From Adlercreutzia equolifaciens DSM 19450 (GTDB taxonomy: Bacteria; Actinomycetota; Coriobacteriia; Coriobacteriales; Eggerthellaceae): 64,000 nt of DNA. The translations under genes and the position numbers were made by a program. Where the stretch lies: contig NC_022567.1 of assembly GCF_000478885.1 (NCBI RefSeq), positions 558,001 through 622,000 on the forward strand, given 5' to 3'. This document shows positions 16,710 through 25,024 of this stretch, one piece after another. Numbering within the stretch: position 1 is the first letter of the stretch; the number at the start of each line of letters is the position of its first letter. The notes under the pieces are model-generated. The model saw only the letters and a program-made list of their open reading frames with translations. It was not told the DNA's origin and ran no database searches.

Positions 16710-17609
16710 ATGATCTACGAACCCATTTGGGGCGCCATCATCGCGTGGTACCTCTTCCTGGCCGGCTTGGGCGGCGGTGCGTTCGCAACGGCAGTGTTCG
16801 TTCGCTATCGCCACCCGGAGTGTAAGCGCCTCATGCGCGTCGGCCGCCTCATCGCGCCGATCGTGGTCATCATCGGTCTGTGCTTGTTGATGTTCGACGC
16901 TGCCGCGGGCTTCGCCCATCCGCTGCGCTTCGCGCTTCTGCTTACGAACTTCGGATCGGTAATGACCTGGGGCGTGGTGTTTCTGGCGGTGTTCGTGGTC
17001 GTCGCGCTCATCGTGCTGGTGCTTGATTTGATGAAGCGCGAGGTGCCGATGTGGCTCGATTGCGTGGGGCTCGTCATGGGCCTGTGCGTCGCCATTTACA
17101 CCGGCTGCCTGCTCGGCGTGTGCCAGGGATTCCCCCTGTGGAACAGCGCGCTTCTGCCGATTCTGTTCCTCGTGTCCGCCGTGTCCACCGGCATGGCCGC
17201 GGTGCTGCTCGTCGGCGTGTTCTACGCGCCTGACGAGTTCAACGAGGTCGTCGTCATGAAGAAGTTCCACTTCTGGCTGCCCGTCATCGAGTTCGTGCTG
17301 GTTGCCGCGCTGCTGTTCATCACGGCGTTCAACCCCAGCCCCGCCGGCTGGGAGAGCGTGATGTCGCTGGTGGCGGGCAATTGGGCCGTCGCGTTCTGGC
17401 TCTTGTTCGTCATCGTGGGCCTGGTGCTCCCGACGATTCTGGAGTGCTGGATGCTGTGGCTGGCCAAGCACGAGTTCGAGACCTCGCGCACGGGCCAGAT
17501 GATCAGCGCGCTATCGGACGCGGGCGTGCTCGTCGGCGGCTTCATGCTGCGTCTGCTCATCGTGAGCGCGGCGGTGCCGATCACGATCATTCAGCCTTGG
17601 ATGCTGTAA
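16710..17609 (+). CDS. NrfD/PsrC-family quinol-interacting membrane subunit
   Basis: 299 residues with eight or more hydrophobic helices and no heme motif. It starts IYEPIWGAIIAWYLFLAGLG, the typical NrfD opening. ATG 16710 is chosen because GAGGTG lies at proper distance; GTG 16701 is also in frame. The family anchors CISM complexes and exchanges electrons with menaquinone. As last gene of the operon it completes a ferredoxin-catalytic-ferredoxin-anchor set. A hairpin terminator follows. Confidence 0.9.
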   Translation: MIYEPIWGAIIAWYLFLAGLGGGAFATAVFVRYRHPECKRLMRVGRLIAPIVVIIGLCLLMFDAAAGFAHPLRFALLLTNFGSVMTWGVVFLAVFVVVALIVLVLDLMKREVPMWLDCVGLVMGLCVAIYTGCLLGVCQGFPLWNSALLPILFLVSAVSTGMAAVLLVGVFYAPDEFNEVVVMKKFHFWLPVIEFVLVAALLFITAFNPSPAGWESVMSLVAGNWAVAFWLLFVIVGLVLPTILECWMLWLAKHEFETSRTGQMISALSDAGVLVGGFMLRLLIVSAAVPITIIQPWML

Positions 17610-17634
17610 GTTCTTGCGATACCCACTCCTTGCA

Positions 17635-17660
17635 AAAGGCGGCCTTAGGGCCGCCTTTCT
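17635..17660 (+). terminator. intrinsic terminator of the Mo-oxidoreductase operon
   Basis: Stem AAAGGCGGCC / GGCCGCCTTT with loop TTAG. The T tract is short. Confidence 0.75.
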
Positions 17661-17778
17661 TGTGGGACGGCTCGGCAATTTTGTTTCGCGGCCTTGAAGG
17701 GAGCAGGTTTCGGAGAGGGCGGCTGCGGAAGGGTGCAGCTGCGGGAGGGTGCAGCTGCGGAAAGGGGGAGGGGTGGTT

Positions 17779-18672
17779 TTAGACCTGGATGTGGTACGTT
17801 TCGACGAGCCATTCTTCGAGGCAGAGGCCGCTTTGCGTTATGGCGGAGGCGGCCTCCTTGCCGACGTAGCGGTAGTGCCAGGGCTCGTAACCGATGCCGG
17901 TTGTGGCGCTTTTGTCCGTGGGGTAGCGCAGGATGAAGCCGTATTCGGCGCAATGGATCATGAGCCATTGCTGGGTGGCCGTCTCTTCCTGGCCTTCGTC
18001 CAGTTCCAGATAGTCAGCGTCCACGATGTCGACGGCGAGACCGGTCTGGTGCTCGCTGGCACCTGGAGGTGCCACCCAGAACGCGGCAGCCTCCTCGGCT
18101 TCGGTGCCTTCCAGATGCTCCTCGCGCTCGGCTCGCTCGATGCGGTTTTCGAAGAGATTCTCCTGGTAGTCGTAGGTGCGGAAAGAGGAGCAGATGATGG
18201 GATGTGTGCCGGCGGCCTCGGCAGCCGTGAGCATGGCCGCGAGGTCTTCAACGATGCGGGCGTCCACTCGGTGGTTGACGTGGGGCTCCACCCAGCTTGC
18301 GTCGGGCAGCTCGGCCAAGTTGTTGGGCTCGAAGTCGGCGTCGAGGGGGTGCTCTCGGTTCACGAGGCGCAGGTTCCAGGGGAGATCTTCGAGCGCCGTC
18401 GGAGGCGTTTCGCTATTGGTTGCGGCCGCTGACTCGGTTTCGGGAGAGGCCGCGGCAGCTGAGGTCGCCTCTGCGTTGGATGAGGCGATTGCGCCATTAA
18501 GCGGCGTCGCTGGCTGGGTGAGGGTGCCGGATTCGGAAGGTACGGGCTGGGCGTGGGCGGCCGGCCTGCGGGAGGCGAAATAGGCGCCGTCGCCGATGAC
18601 GAGCACGGCGGCCAGTCCGCCGGCGAGCGCGATGAACTCTCGACGGTCGAGCGCGAATGGCGCATTCGACAT
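17779..18672 (-). CDS. VanY-type D-alanyl-D-alanine carboxypeptidase, exported
   Basis: 297 residues from ATG 18672, chosen because AAGGAGGAGG lies just upstream; the frame is open further but without a ribosome site. A twin-arginine-like leader (DRREFIALAGGLAAVLVIGDG) is followed by an Ala/Thr/Ser linker (about 50-105). The peptidase M15B domain has SSFRTYDYQENLF, SEHQTGLAVDIVD (zinc His and Asp) and EPWHYRYVG (Glu and His). It trims the terminal D-Ala of peptidoglycan stem peptides outside the cell. Vancomycin resistance is not implied, since no van operon is nearby. Confidence 0.85.
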   Translation of the reverse strand: MSNAPFALDRREFIALAGGLAAVLVIGDGAYFASRRPAAHAQPVPSESGTLTQPATPLNGAIASSNAEATSAAAASPETESAAATNSETPPTALEDLPWNLRLVNREHPLDADFEPNNLAELPDASWVEPHVNHRVDARIVEDLAAMLTAAEAAGTHPIICSSFRTYDYQENLFENRIERAEREEHLEGTEAEEAAAFWVAPPGASEHQTGLAVDIVDADYLELDEGQEETATQQWLMIHCAEYGFILRYPTDKSATTGIGYEPWHYRYVGKEAASAITQSGLCLEEWLVETYHIQV

Positions 18673-18941
18673 GGAGCCTCCTCCTTCCTGGGTCTGGTGC
18701 TTCGTTTGGCTTGCCTTCGGCTGGTGCGTTGTCGCTTGGGGCTCGGCTCGCTTTTGGGGCGGCCGGCTCCGGCGACGTGCGATCGTCACTGGAATGCGCC
18801 AGTTGCGACTGGCGGGACGATGGGGGCTCCCATGGTAGCGCTTGAGTTGCACGACGCGTGACAGCATCGGGAAAAAGACGCACACCTTACGCTTTCTTAA
18901 TCGGGGCGTTCAGGGTTCCGCAAGCGGGAAGGTGCAGGCGC

Positions 18942-18947
18942 TATAAT
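18942..18947 (+). promoter_or_regulatory. -10 element placing the vsr start codon at +1
   Basis: A perfect TATAAT is followed by seven bases and then ATG 18955, leaving no room for a ribosome site. The mRNA is probably leaderless. Confidence 0.6.
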
Positions 18948-18954
18948 AGCGGTC

Positions 18955-19629
18955 ATGAAAAAGCCGATAGAGAAAACGAAAGAGGCGATTGCGCAGAACG
19001 ATGCGGGCGATGCTTCCGACGTCGCGACTGATCGCGCAATCGAGGCGAGGGAGGAAGTCTCAACGGAAGCTGCCGACGAAGGCTCTGCGGAGACCGCAAG
19101 CAGAGGCTCTGCGGAAGGCGAGGAGGATGCCGAATCTCGCGTGCGCTTATCGAAGACGAACCGCTATGATTTCGGGGTTGTGTCGGCGGCCACGCATAAA
19201 TCGATGCAGGGCAACAAGAGGCGCGACACGAAGCCGGAGGTGCTCGTGCGCCGCATGCTGCGCGAGATGGGCTTTACCGGCTACCGCTGCGATTGGAAAA
19301 AGGCGCCTGGGCGGCCCGATGTGGCGTTCGTGGGGCGCAAGCTGGCCATCGAGGTTCGCGGGTGCTTCTGGCATCGGTGCCCCGTGTGCAGCCTGTCGGT
19401 GCCCAAGAAGAACCTCGATTACTGGGAGGCCAAGTTCGCCCGCAACGTCGAGCGCGACGAGCAGAACCTGGCGGCATTAGAGGAGGCCGGCTGGAAGGTG
19501 CTCGTGCTGTGGGAGCACCAGCTAAAGAAGAAAGAGCTACCCGCCACGCGCCGCCTTCTATACGAATTCGTGCGCCGCGAGGACGACCCCGACTACGACG
19601 AGGCGTTTCCTGCAGAAGAGATGGTCTGA
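18955..19629 (+). CDS. vsr: very short patch repair endonuclease (Vsr family)
   Basis: 224 residues. Residues 80-224 match Vsr: MQGNKRRDTKPEVLVRRML, GRPDVAFVGRKLAIEVRGCFWHRCPVC, YWEAKFARNVERDE, and GWKVLVLWEHQL. Vsr nicks next to T:G mismatches that arise by deamination of 5-methylcytosine. The first 75 residues are an acidic, Ala/Glu-rich extension not needed for the fold. Vsr is usually encoded beside a cytosine-5 methylase, but none is in this window. The promoter spacing suggests a leaderless mRNA. The next gene is an AlbA/RecG-like protein. Confidence 0.85.
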   Translation: MKKPIEKTKEAIAQNDAGDASDVATDRAIEAREEVSTEAADEGSAETASRGSAEGEEDAESRVRLSKTNRYDFGVVSAATHKSMQGNKRRDTKPEVLVRRMLREMGFTGYRCDWKKAPGRPDVAFVGRKLAIEVRGCFWHRCPVCSLSVPKKNLDYWEAKFARNVERDEQNLAALEEAGWKVLVLWEHQLKKKELPATRRLLYEFVRREDDPDYDEAFPAEEMV

Positions 19630-19636
19630 GTATGCT

Positions 19637-19671
19637 ATTCAAATCCAGATTTATCAAATCGTGATTTGAAT
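19637..19671. promoter_or_regulatory. AT-rich nested palindrome between vsr and the AlbA-like gene
   Basis: ATTCAAATC / GATTTGAAT arms enclose a second hairpin GATTT-ATC-AAATC. It could be a vsr terminator without a T tract or an operator. A candidate promoter (TTGCAA 17 bases CATACT) lies about 90 bases further on. Confidence 0.4.
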
Positions 19672-19796
19672 TCTCTGAACTGGGGTCTTGCACAATGTTG
19701 GGTTTGCGCGCACCGACAAATACAAGCGCTGTTGCAAATAGTCTCAGGTTGTTTCATACTAATGAGACTTCTTGAAGCTATTTACGGGGGTGGGCT

Positions 19797-21434
19797 ATGA
19801 GTGTGTACGACTTCAATCTGGAGGACTATATCGGTCTTGCCCGACGCCTTGGCACCGACACGGAGCGGGTAGAGGTGAAAGCGGCCGCTCAGGGGCTTCC
19901 GAAAAGTATGGCGGAGACGCTGAGCGCGTTTTCGAACACATCGGGCGGCGTGGTGGTTCTGGGGTTGGCGGAGCGCGCGGGCTTCCAGGCTGTTCCGGGC
20001 TTTAAGGCGCGCGCTGTGGCCGATGGGTTGGCGCAGATGTGCGGCGAGAAGATGAAACCGCCCGTGCGGGCGTCGGTGGAGATCGTTGAATTCGAAGGGT
20101 CGCCCGTGGTGGTGGCCACGGTGCCCGAACTGCCGCCCGAGCTTAAGCCCTGCTTCGTCAAGTCGTGCGCAATGCATGACGGCTCCTATGTGCGTGTGGG
20201 GGATGGTGATCGGAGGCTGAGCCCCTACGAGGTGGACCGCCTGCTGGAGGGGCGTCGGCCGCCGCACTACGATCGCGAGGTGGTCGAAGGGGCTTCAGCG
20301 GGAGATTTTGACGACGAACTTCTGGAGGGGTTCATTCGCCGGCAGCGTGCCGATTCGCCGCGCGCGTTCAAGGGCATGAGCGACGAGGAGCTGCTTGAGG
20401 CGCTCTGCGTGACGGCTCGTGACGGGGAGGGGATCGTGCGACCCACATTGGCGGGACTTATGGCGCTCGGGCGCTTTCCACAGCGTTATTTCCCGCGGGC
20501 CTGCCTTTCGTTTACGGTGATCCCGGGGACGTCGAAGGCCGATGTGAGCGTCGAAGGGCTGCGTTTTCTCGATTCTCGCGAGATCGTCGGGCCCATCCCT
20601 GTGATGATATCGGAGCTGATGGTGGCGCTGCGACGCAACGTGCGCGTCTCGTCGAAGGTGGAGGGGGCGTTTCGCATCGATAGACTCGAGTATCCCGAGA
20701 CGGCCGTGCGCGAGGCGGTGGCCAACGCGCTCATGCACCGCGATTACTCGCCGGACGGGTGCGCCTCCCAGGTTCAGGTGACTATGTACGGCGACCGCAT
20801 TGAGATATTGAGTCCAGGTGGTTTGTGCCGGGCTATGACGGTCGACCGTTTGGGCGAGCTTGGCGTTTCCTTCCCGCGCAACCAGGCACTGGCCAACATC
20901 CTGCGCGCCACCCCCTATGCCGAGGGGTTTGCCGAGGTGGGCAGTGTGGTGGAGAACAAGGGCACGGGTTACTTCCAGATTCGGGCCAGCTTGCGCGAGG
21001 CGAATATGCCGGAACCGGTAGCCATTGACCACATCACCGCTTTCGAGGTGGCGCTGTACAAGGCCGGCGCTGGCGCGGAGGCAGGGCGGTTCGGGTTCGG
21101 GTTCGGCGGCCGCGCGGGGGGTGGCGGCCGCGGTGGTGTTCGGCTGCCTGAGGGCGCTGCGGGCGGGAAGATCGTGCGATCCGTCACGGAGTGGTCAGAC
21201 GAAACAGGTCGCTTCCATACCATTCATGTGCTGGCGCCGGGTACGGTGGAGTGCGACATCGTCGACTTCTTGGAAGAGGCGCCCGCACCGGTGAGCTCGC
21301 GGATTCTTATGGACGCGTTGGGCAAGTCGAAGGCGACGATTAGCCGCGCGCTCAATCGGCTGATGGACAAGTCTCTTGTGGAACGGCTGGGGCCGTCGCG
21401 CGGCCCGGGCGCCGTCTATCGGTTGGTTCAGTAG
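19797..21434 (+). CDS. AlbA_2/RecG-like ATP-binding regulator with winged helix
   Basis: 545 residues. Residues 15-140 fit the AlbA_2 (Schlafen-like) fold: TERVEVKAAAQGLPKSMAETLSAFSNTSGGVVVLG and DGSYVRVGDGDRRLS. Residues 270-400 carry the RecG-like ATPase C-terminal motif (EYPETAVREAVANALMHRDY, ILSPGG, NKGTGYF). A Gly-rich insertion (GFGFGGRAGGGGRGG) is near 430. The last 60 residues form a MarR-like winged helix. The family is often annotated as ATP-dependent helicase but lacks helicase motifs; members act as transcription regulators or in phage defence. Its stop overlaps the convergent pdxT stop by seven bases. Confidence 0.8.
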   Translation: MSVYDFNLEDYIGLARRLGTDTERVEVKAAAQGLPKSMAETLSAFSNTSGGVVVLGLAERAGFQAVPGFKARAVADGLAQMCGEKMKPPVRASVEIVEFEGSPVVVATVPELPPELKPCFVKSCAMHDGSYVRVGDGDRRLSPYEVDRLLEGRRPPHYDREVVEGASAGDFDDELLEGFIRRQRADSPRAFKGMSDEELLEALCVTARDGEGIVRPTLAGLMALGRFPQRYFPRACLSFTVIPGTSKADVSVEGLRFLDSREIVGPIPVMISELMVALRRNVRVSSKVEGAFRIDRLEYPETAVREAVANALMHRDYSPDGCASQVQVTMYGDRIEILSPGGLCRAMTVDRLGELGVSFPRNQALANILRATPYAEGFAEVGSVVENKGTGYFQIRASLREANMPEPVAIDHITAFEVALYKAGAGAEAGRFGFGFGGRAGGGGRGGVRLPEGAAGGKIVRSVTEWSDETGRFHTIHVLAPGTVECDIVDFLEEAPAPVSSRILMDALGKSKATISRALNRLMDKSLVERLGPSRGPGAVYRLVQ

Positions 21435-21979
21435 GCGCGCTTCAAAGGCGCGAGGAACGCTTCGTAGAGGCGGTTGTCGTCGTCGAGTTCGGGGTGGAAG
21501 GCGGCGGCAATCTGGTTGCGGTAGCGCACGGCCACCGGTGCGTCGTCCAGGGTGACGAGGAGCTCGACGTCAGAACCGAGGGCTTCGATGCGCGGGGCGC
21601 GAATAAAGGTGAGAGGAACTGCTTCATCTTCCCAGCGACCCTCGGCGTGGAAGCTGCCGAGTTGGCGGCCGTAGGCGTTGCGGCGCACGGTGACGGGCAG
21701 GGTGCGGAAATGGTCGGCGAGCAGGATGAGGCCGGCGCAGGTGCCGAGGGCGGGGAGGCCCTCGGCGATGCGTTGGCGCAGCGGTTCGAACATTCCCAGG
21801 TCATGCAGCAGCTTCGCCTGTACGGTGGACTCGCCGCCGGGGAGCACCAGGCCGTCGAAGGGACGGGCGAGGTCGGCGGCCTGGCGCAGCTCGATGGTGG
21901 TGCAGCCGAGGGATTGCAGGCGCTGCTCGTGCTCGATGAAAGCGCCTTGCAGGGCGAGAACGGCGATGGTTGGGGACAT
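21428..21979 (-). CDS. pdxT: pyridoxal 5'-phosphate synthase glutaminase subunit PdxT
   Basis: 183 residues with the class I glutaminase triad: GTCAGLILLA (Cys near 80) and FHPELDDD (His and Glu). LPGGEST matches the oxyanion loop. It hydrolyses glutamine and channels ammonia to PdxS for vitamin B6 synthesis. It lies five bases after pdxS on the same strand. Length is slightly short of the usual 190-200 residues but complete. Confidence 0.95.
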   Translation of the reverse strand: MSPTIAVLALQGAFIEHEQRLQSLGCTTIELRQAADLARPFDGLVLPGGESTVQAKLLHDLGMFEPLRQRIAEGLPALGTCAGLILLADHFRTLPVTVRRNAYGRQLGSFHAEGRWEDEAVPLTFIRAPRIEALGSDVELLVTLDDAPVAVRYRNQIAAAFHPELDDDNRLYEAFLAPLKRAY

Positions 21980-21984
21980 GGGTT

Positions 21985-22935
21985 CTACTGCCCCCGCTCT
22001 TCCATGATGATCTGGATCTCCTGCTCGTTGATGCCCACCATGGCCTCGCCGAGGTCTTCGGACAAGGCGGCGAGCATCTCAGGATCGTTGAAGTTCGTGG
22101 TGGCCTTTACGATGGCCTCGGCGCGTCGGGCCGGGTCGCCCGACTTGAAGATACCGCTGCCCACGAAGACGCCCTCGGCGCCCAGCTGCATCATAAGGGC
22201 CGCGTCGGCCGGGGTGGCGATGCCGCCGGCGGCAAAGTTCACGACGGGCAGCTTGCCGGCCTCGTGCACCTCGCGCAGCAGCTCCACCGGCACTTGCAGC
22301 TCCTTCGCCGCTTCGAACAGCTCATCGTCGCGCAGGTTCTGGATGCGGCGGATTTCAGCGTTCATCCGGCGCATGTGGCGCACGGCCTGCACGACGTCGC
22401 CGGTGCCCGGCTCGCCCTTGGTGCGGATCATCGTGGCGCCCTCGGCAATGCGGCGCAGGGCCTCGCCGAGGTCGCGGGCGCCGCAGACGAAGGGGACGGC
22501 GAAGACGGTCTTGTCGATGTGGTAGGTGTCGTCGGCCGGCGAGAGCACTTCGGATTCGTCGATGTAGTCGATGTCGATGGCCTGGAGGATCTGCGCTTCG
22601 GCGAAGTGCCCGATGCGGCATTTCGCCATGACGGGGACGGAAACGGCCGCCTGGATGCCCTCGATCATGGCCGGGTCGCTCATGCGGGACACGCCGCCGG
22701 CCGCGCGGATGTCGGCGGGGATGCGCTCGAGCGCCATAACGGCCGCGGCTCCGGCGGCCTCGGCGATGCGGGCCTGCTCGGGGGTGGTGACGTCCATGAT
22801 GACGCCGCCTTTCAGCATTTGGGCGAGCTGGCGGTTGAGGGCTACGCGCTCAGCAGAGGTGATGGGAGTAGCGGGGTTGCCGGCCTGGTTAGCGGCGGGG
22901 GCGGTTTCGGTCACGAGGACTCCTTCCTTTTGCAA
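21985..22935 (-). CDS. pdxS: pyridoxal 5'-phosphate synthase lyase subunit PdxS
   Basis: 316 residues, a TIM barrel. Visible motifs are KGGVIMDVTTPEQARIAE, ALERIPADIRA, VMAKCRIGHFAEAQIL, HMRRMNAEIRRI, and NFAAGGIATPADAALMMQLG. It condenses ribose 5-phosphate, glyceraldehyde 3-phosphate and ammonia into pyridoxal phosphate. A 20-residue variable lead (ETAPAANQAGNPATPITS) precedes the barrel. It is divergent from a MocR regulator that is most likely its activator PdxR. Confidence 0.97.
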   Translation of the reverse strand: MQKEGVLVTETAPAANQAGNPATPITSAERVALNRQLAQMLKGGVIMDVTTPEQARIAEAAGAAAVMALERIPADIRAAGGVSRMSDPAMIEGIQAAVSVPVMAKCRIGHFAEAQILQAIDIDYIDESEVLSPADDTYHIDKTVFAVPFVCGARDLGEALRRIAEGATMIRTKGEPGTGDVVQAVRHMRRMNAEIRRIQNLRDDELFEAAKELQVPVELLREVHEAGKLPVVNFAAGGIATPADAALMMQLGAEGVFVGSGIFKSGDPARRAEAIVKATTNFNDPEMLAALSEDLGEAMVGINEQEIQIIMEERGQ

Positions 22936-23125
22936 AAGATATGAGCGGAAGGGTAAGGGATAACTGAGCTTAGTGTTATATTCAATTTGGGAAGTTTTAA
23001 TAAGGTCAGTTGGAAGTGGCCTCGGTTTCGCAAAGAGCCGACGAGCTGGCGATCTGGCAGAAGACCAGGTGGTCGTAAAGGAGCAGCTCGTTCAAAGCGT
23101 GCTGCAGGAGGAGGAAGGGAAAGCG

Positions 23126-25024
23126 ATGCTCACGTATGTGCTAAATCGCGGAGGGGAGACGAGCCTGTACGAGCAGCTTTACCGGGCGCTTCGAGCCGAC
23201 ATCGAGTCGGGTGCTCTTTCGGCCGGCGCGCGTCTCCCTTCCAAGCGGGCGTTCGCGAAGCATTTGGGAGTGAGCGTCGTCACCGTAGAGGGGGCCTTAG
23301 ACCAGCTGGTGGCCGAGGGCTATGTGCGCGCCGTGCCCCGCAGCGGCTTCTATGTGCAGGAAATCGGCCCGAATTTGGCAAGTTTTTCGAGGGTTTCGAC
23401 GCGTGAAACCGTGAAATCGCCTTCCAAAGCCGATTTCGAGGGCAAAAGCGCGCTCGGCGTAGCCAAAATGGGGGTTTCGGGAAACGATGACGTCGAAACC
23501 CTCGAAAAACTTGCCACAAAAGACGAGTCCTTTTGTATAGCTTGTGGCAAAGGGGATGTTTCGGGGGCGTGTGGGGGGTTCCAGGGCGAAGCGAGCCTCT
23601 GCGGGAATGCGACGAAAATCCGGAGCAACGCGTGCATCGGGGATGACAGGGCCGAATGCGGGGCATCTTGGTGCGGCCAGAATGGCGCCGGACGCAAATG
23701 GCTCGCCGATTTCACGGGGGCGACGGCGCCGGAAGGGGTGTTTCCCTACGCGGCGTGGGCACGGACGCTGCGGCGCGTGTTGGCCGACGAGAGCGAGCGC
23801 ACGGTGCTGGAGGCGTCGGGGCCTCAGGGATCGCCTCGGTTGCGGGCGGCCATCGCAGCGCATCTGCGGGGCTTTCGCGGCATGGAGGTGCATCCCGACC
23901 AGATCGTGATCGGTTCCGGTGCCCAGTCGCTTTATGGCCTGCTCGTGCAGCTGCTCGGTCGTAATCTGGCGTACGGCGTGGAAGACCCCGGCTATCCGCG
24001 GCTTACGCGCATCTACGAGTCGAACGACGTGGCGGTGCGGCCGATCGCTCTCGATGGGGAAGGGCCGGTCTTGGAGGCGCTTGAGCGCGCCCGCATCGAC
24101 GTGCTGCACTGCACGCCGTCGCACCAGTTTCCCACCGGTATCACGGTGCCGGTGTCGCGCCGGCGCTCGTTGTTGGAATGGGCCCAGAGTGGGGTTGCCG
24201 CGCCCGAGGACGGTGCAGCGGCTAGGGAGATTCGCGGTCGGAGCGTGAAAGCTTCCAGTGCCCGGTCGCGCTACCTCATCGAAGATGACTTCGACTGCGA
24301 GTTCCGCATGGCGGGGCGTCCCGTACCTCCACTCGCGGCCCTCGATGGGGCTGGGCGGGTCATTTACGCGAACACGTTCTCGAAGACGCTCGGGGGTGCT
24401 TTCCGCATTGGCTACATGGTGCTGCCCGAGGCGCTGGCCGAACGGTTCCGCGACCGACTTGGCTTTTACGCCTGCACGGTGGGTGCATTGGAGCAGCTGA
24501 CGTTGGCGCGGTTCATGGAGTCGGGGGACTACGAGCGCCATGTCAATCGCCAGCGGACGCGTTACCGGCGGCGGCTGAGCGCGCTGATTGACGCACTAGC
24601 GGCGTCTTCGGCCGGCGATCATTTGCACTTTGCCAATGCGGGTGCCGGGCTGCACTTTCTCATGGAGGTTAGGGGTGTCGAAGGAGACGAGAGAGATAGT
24701 GCGACTTTCGAGGAGCGCGTGGCCCGGCGCGCTGCGATTCGGGGCGTGCGCCTGGCGCCTTTGGGCCGTTATCGGTTCACGGGTTGCGAGGCGGGAGCTC
24801 CTGGGCGCAGCTCGAACGAAACGGTAGGCTGCCGGTGCGAGGCTCGCGAAGTCGAGGGTGCCCGAAGGGTATGCGACGAGGTGCGGTCTGGGTGCAGCGA
24901 GGGGAGGGGTCGGCGCCGTCCCGCCTTCGTGATGAGCTTCTCTTCCTTGGAAGAAGAGACGATCCCGGAGGTAGCCGGGATCGTCTCGGAGGCGGTTATG
25001 GTCGAGCTGGGCGCCCGTGTCTAG
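23126..25024 (+). CDS. pdxR: MocR-type regulator, probable PdxR, with large insertions
   Basis: 632 residues from ATG 23126, chosen for GGAGGAGGAAGGG upstream; earlier in-frame codons lack one. Residues 1-80 are a GntR winged helix (SLYEQLYRALRADIESGALS). Residues 190 onward are an aminotransferase-like domain with the PLP lysine in NTFSKTLGGAFRIGYM. Family members are about 450-500 residues. The surplus comes from a 110-residue linker that contains a 141-bp inverted-repeat element, a second insertion before SRYLIEDDFDCEF, and a Cys/Arg/Gly-rich insertion near the C-terminus. The divergent position to pdxST makes it the likely PLP-sensing activator. The stop codon shares CTAG with the convergent ferredoxin gene. 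Confidence 0.85.
   Translation: MLTYVLNRGGETSLYEQLYRALRADIESGALSAGARLPSKRAFAKHLGVSVVTVEGALDQLVAEGYVRAVPRSGFYVQEIGPNLASFSRVSTRETVKSPSKADFEGKSALGVAKMGVSGNDDVETLEKLATKDESFCIACGKGDVSGACGGFQGEASLCGNATKIRSNACIGDDRAECGASWCGQNGAGRKWLADFTGATAPEGVFPYAAWARTLRRVLADESERTVLEASGPQGSPRLRAAIAAHLRGFRGMEVHPDQIVIGSGAQSLYGLLVQLLGRNLAYGVEDPGYPRLTRIYESNDVAVRPIALDGEGPVLEALERARIDVLHCTPSHQFPTGITVPVSRRRSLLEWAQSGVAAPEDGAAAREIRGRSVKASSARSRYLIEDDFDCEFRMAGRPVPPLAALDGAGRVIYANTFSKTLGGAFRIGYMVLPEALAERFRDRLGFYACTVGALEQLTLARFMESGDYERHVNRQRTRYRRRLSALIDALAASSAGDHLHFANAGAGLHFLMEVRGVEGDERDSATFEERVARRAAIRGVRLAPLGRYRFTGCEAGAPGRSSNETVGCRCEAREVEGARRVCDEVRSGCSEGRGRRRPAFVMSFSSLEEETIPEVAGIVSEAVMVELGARV
23376..23516. repeat. 141-bp inverted-repeat element (MITE-like), copy A, in frame within pdxR
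   Basis: Perfect 25-bp terminal inverted repeats begin TGGCAAGTTTTTCGAGG and end in the exact complement at 23492-23516. The length is 47 codons, so the pdxR frame is kept. A second copy of identical length lies at 60086-60226 and a solo arm at 52252-52276. Confidence 0.8.
24956..24987 (-). terminator. minus-strand terminator embedded in the pdxR coding sequence
   Basis: A perfect 13-bp stem (GAGACGATCCCGG / CCGGGATCGTCTC) lies in the last 25 codons of pdxR and is followed on the minus strand by TTCTTCC. It sits 34 bases beyond the stop of the convergent ferredoxin gene and would end that transcript. Confidence 0.6.

Noticed and set aside
17733..17764. Short direct repeat GGGTGCAGCTGCGG near the vanY stop
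   Set aside because: Two tandem copies only, in a GC-rich terminator area; no sign of function.
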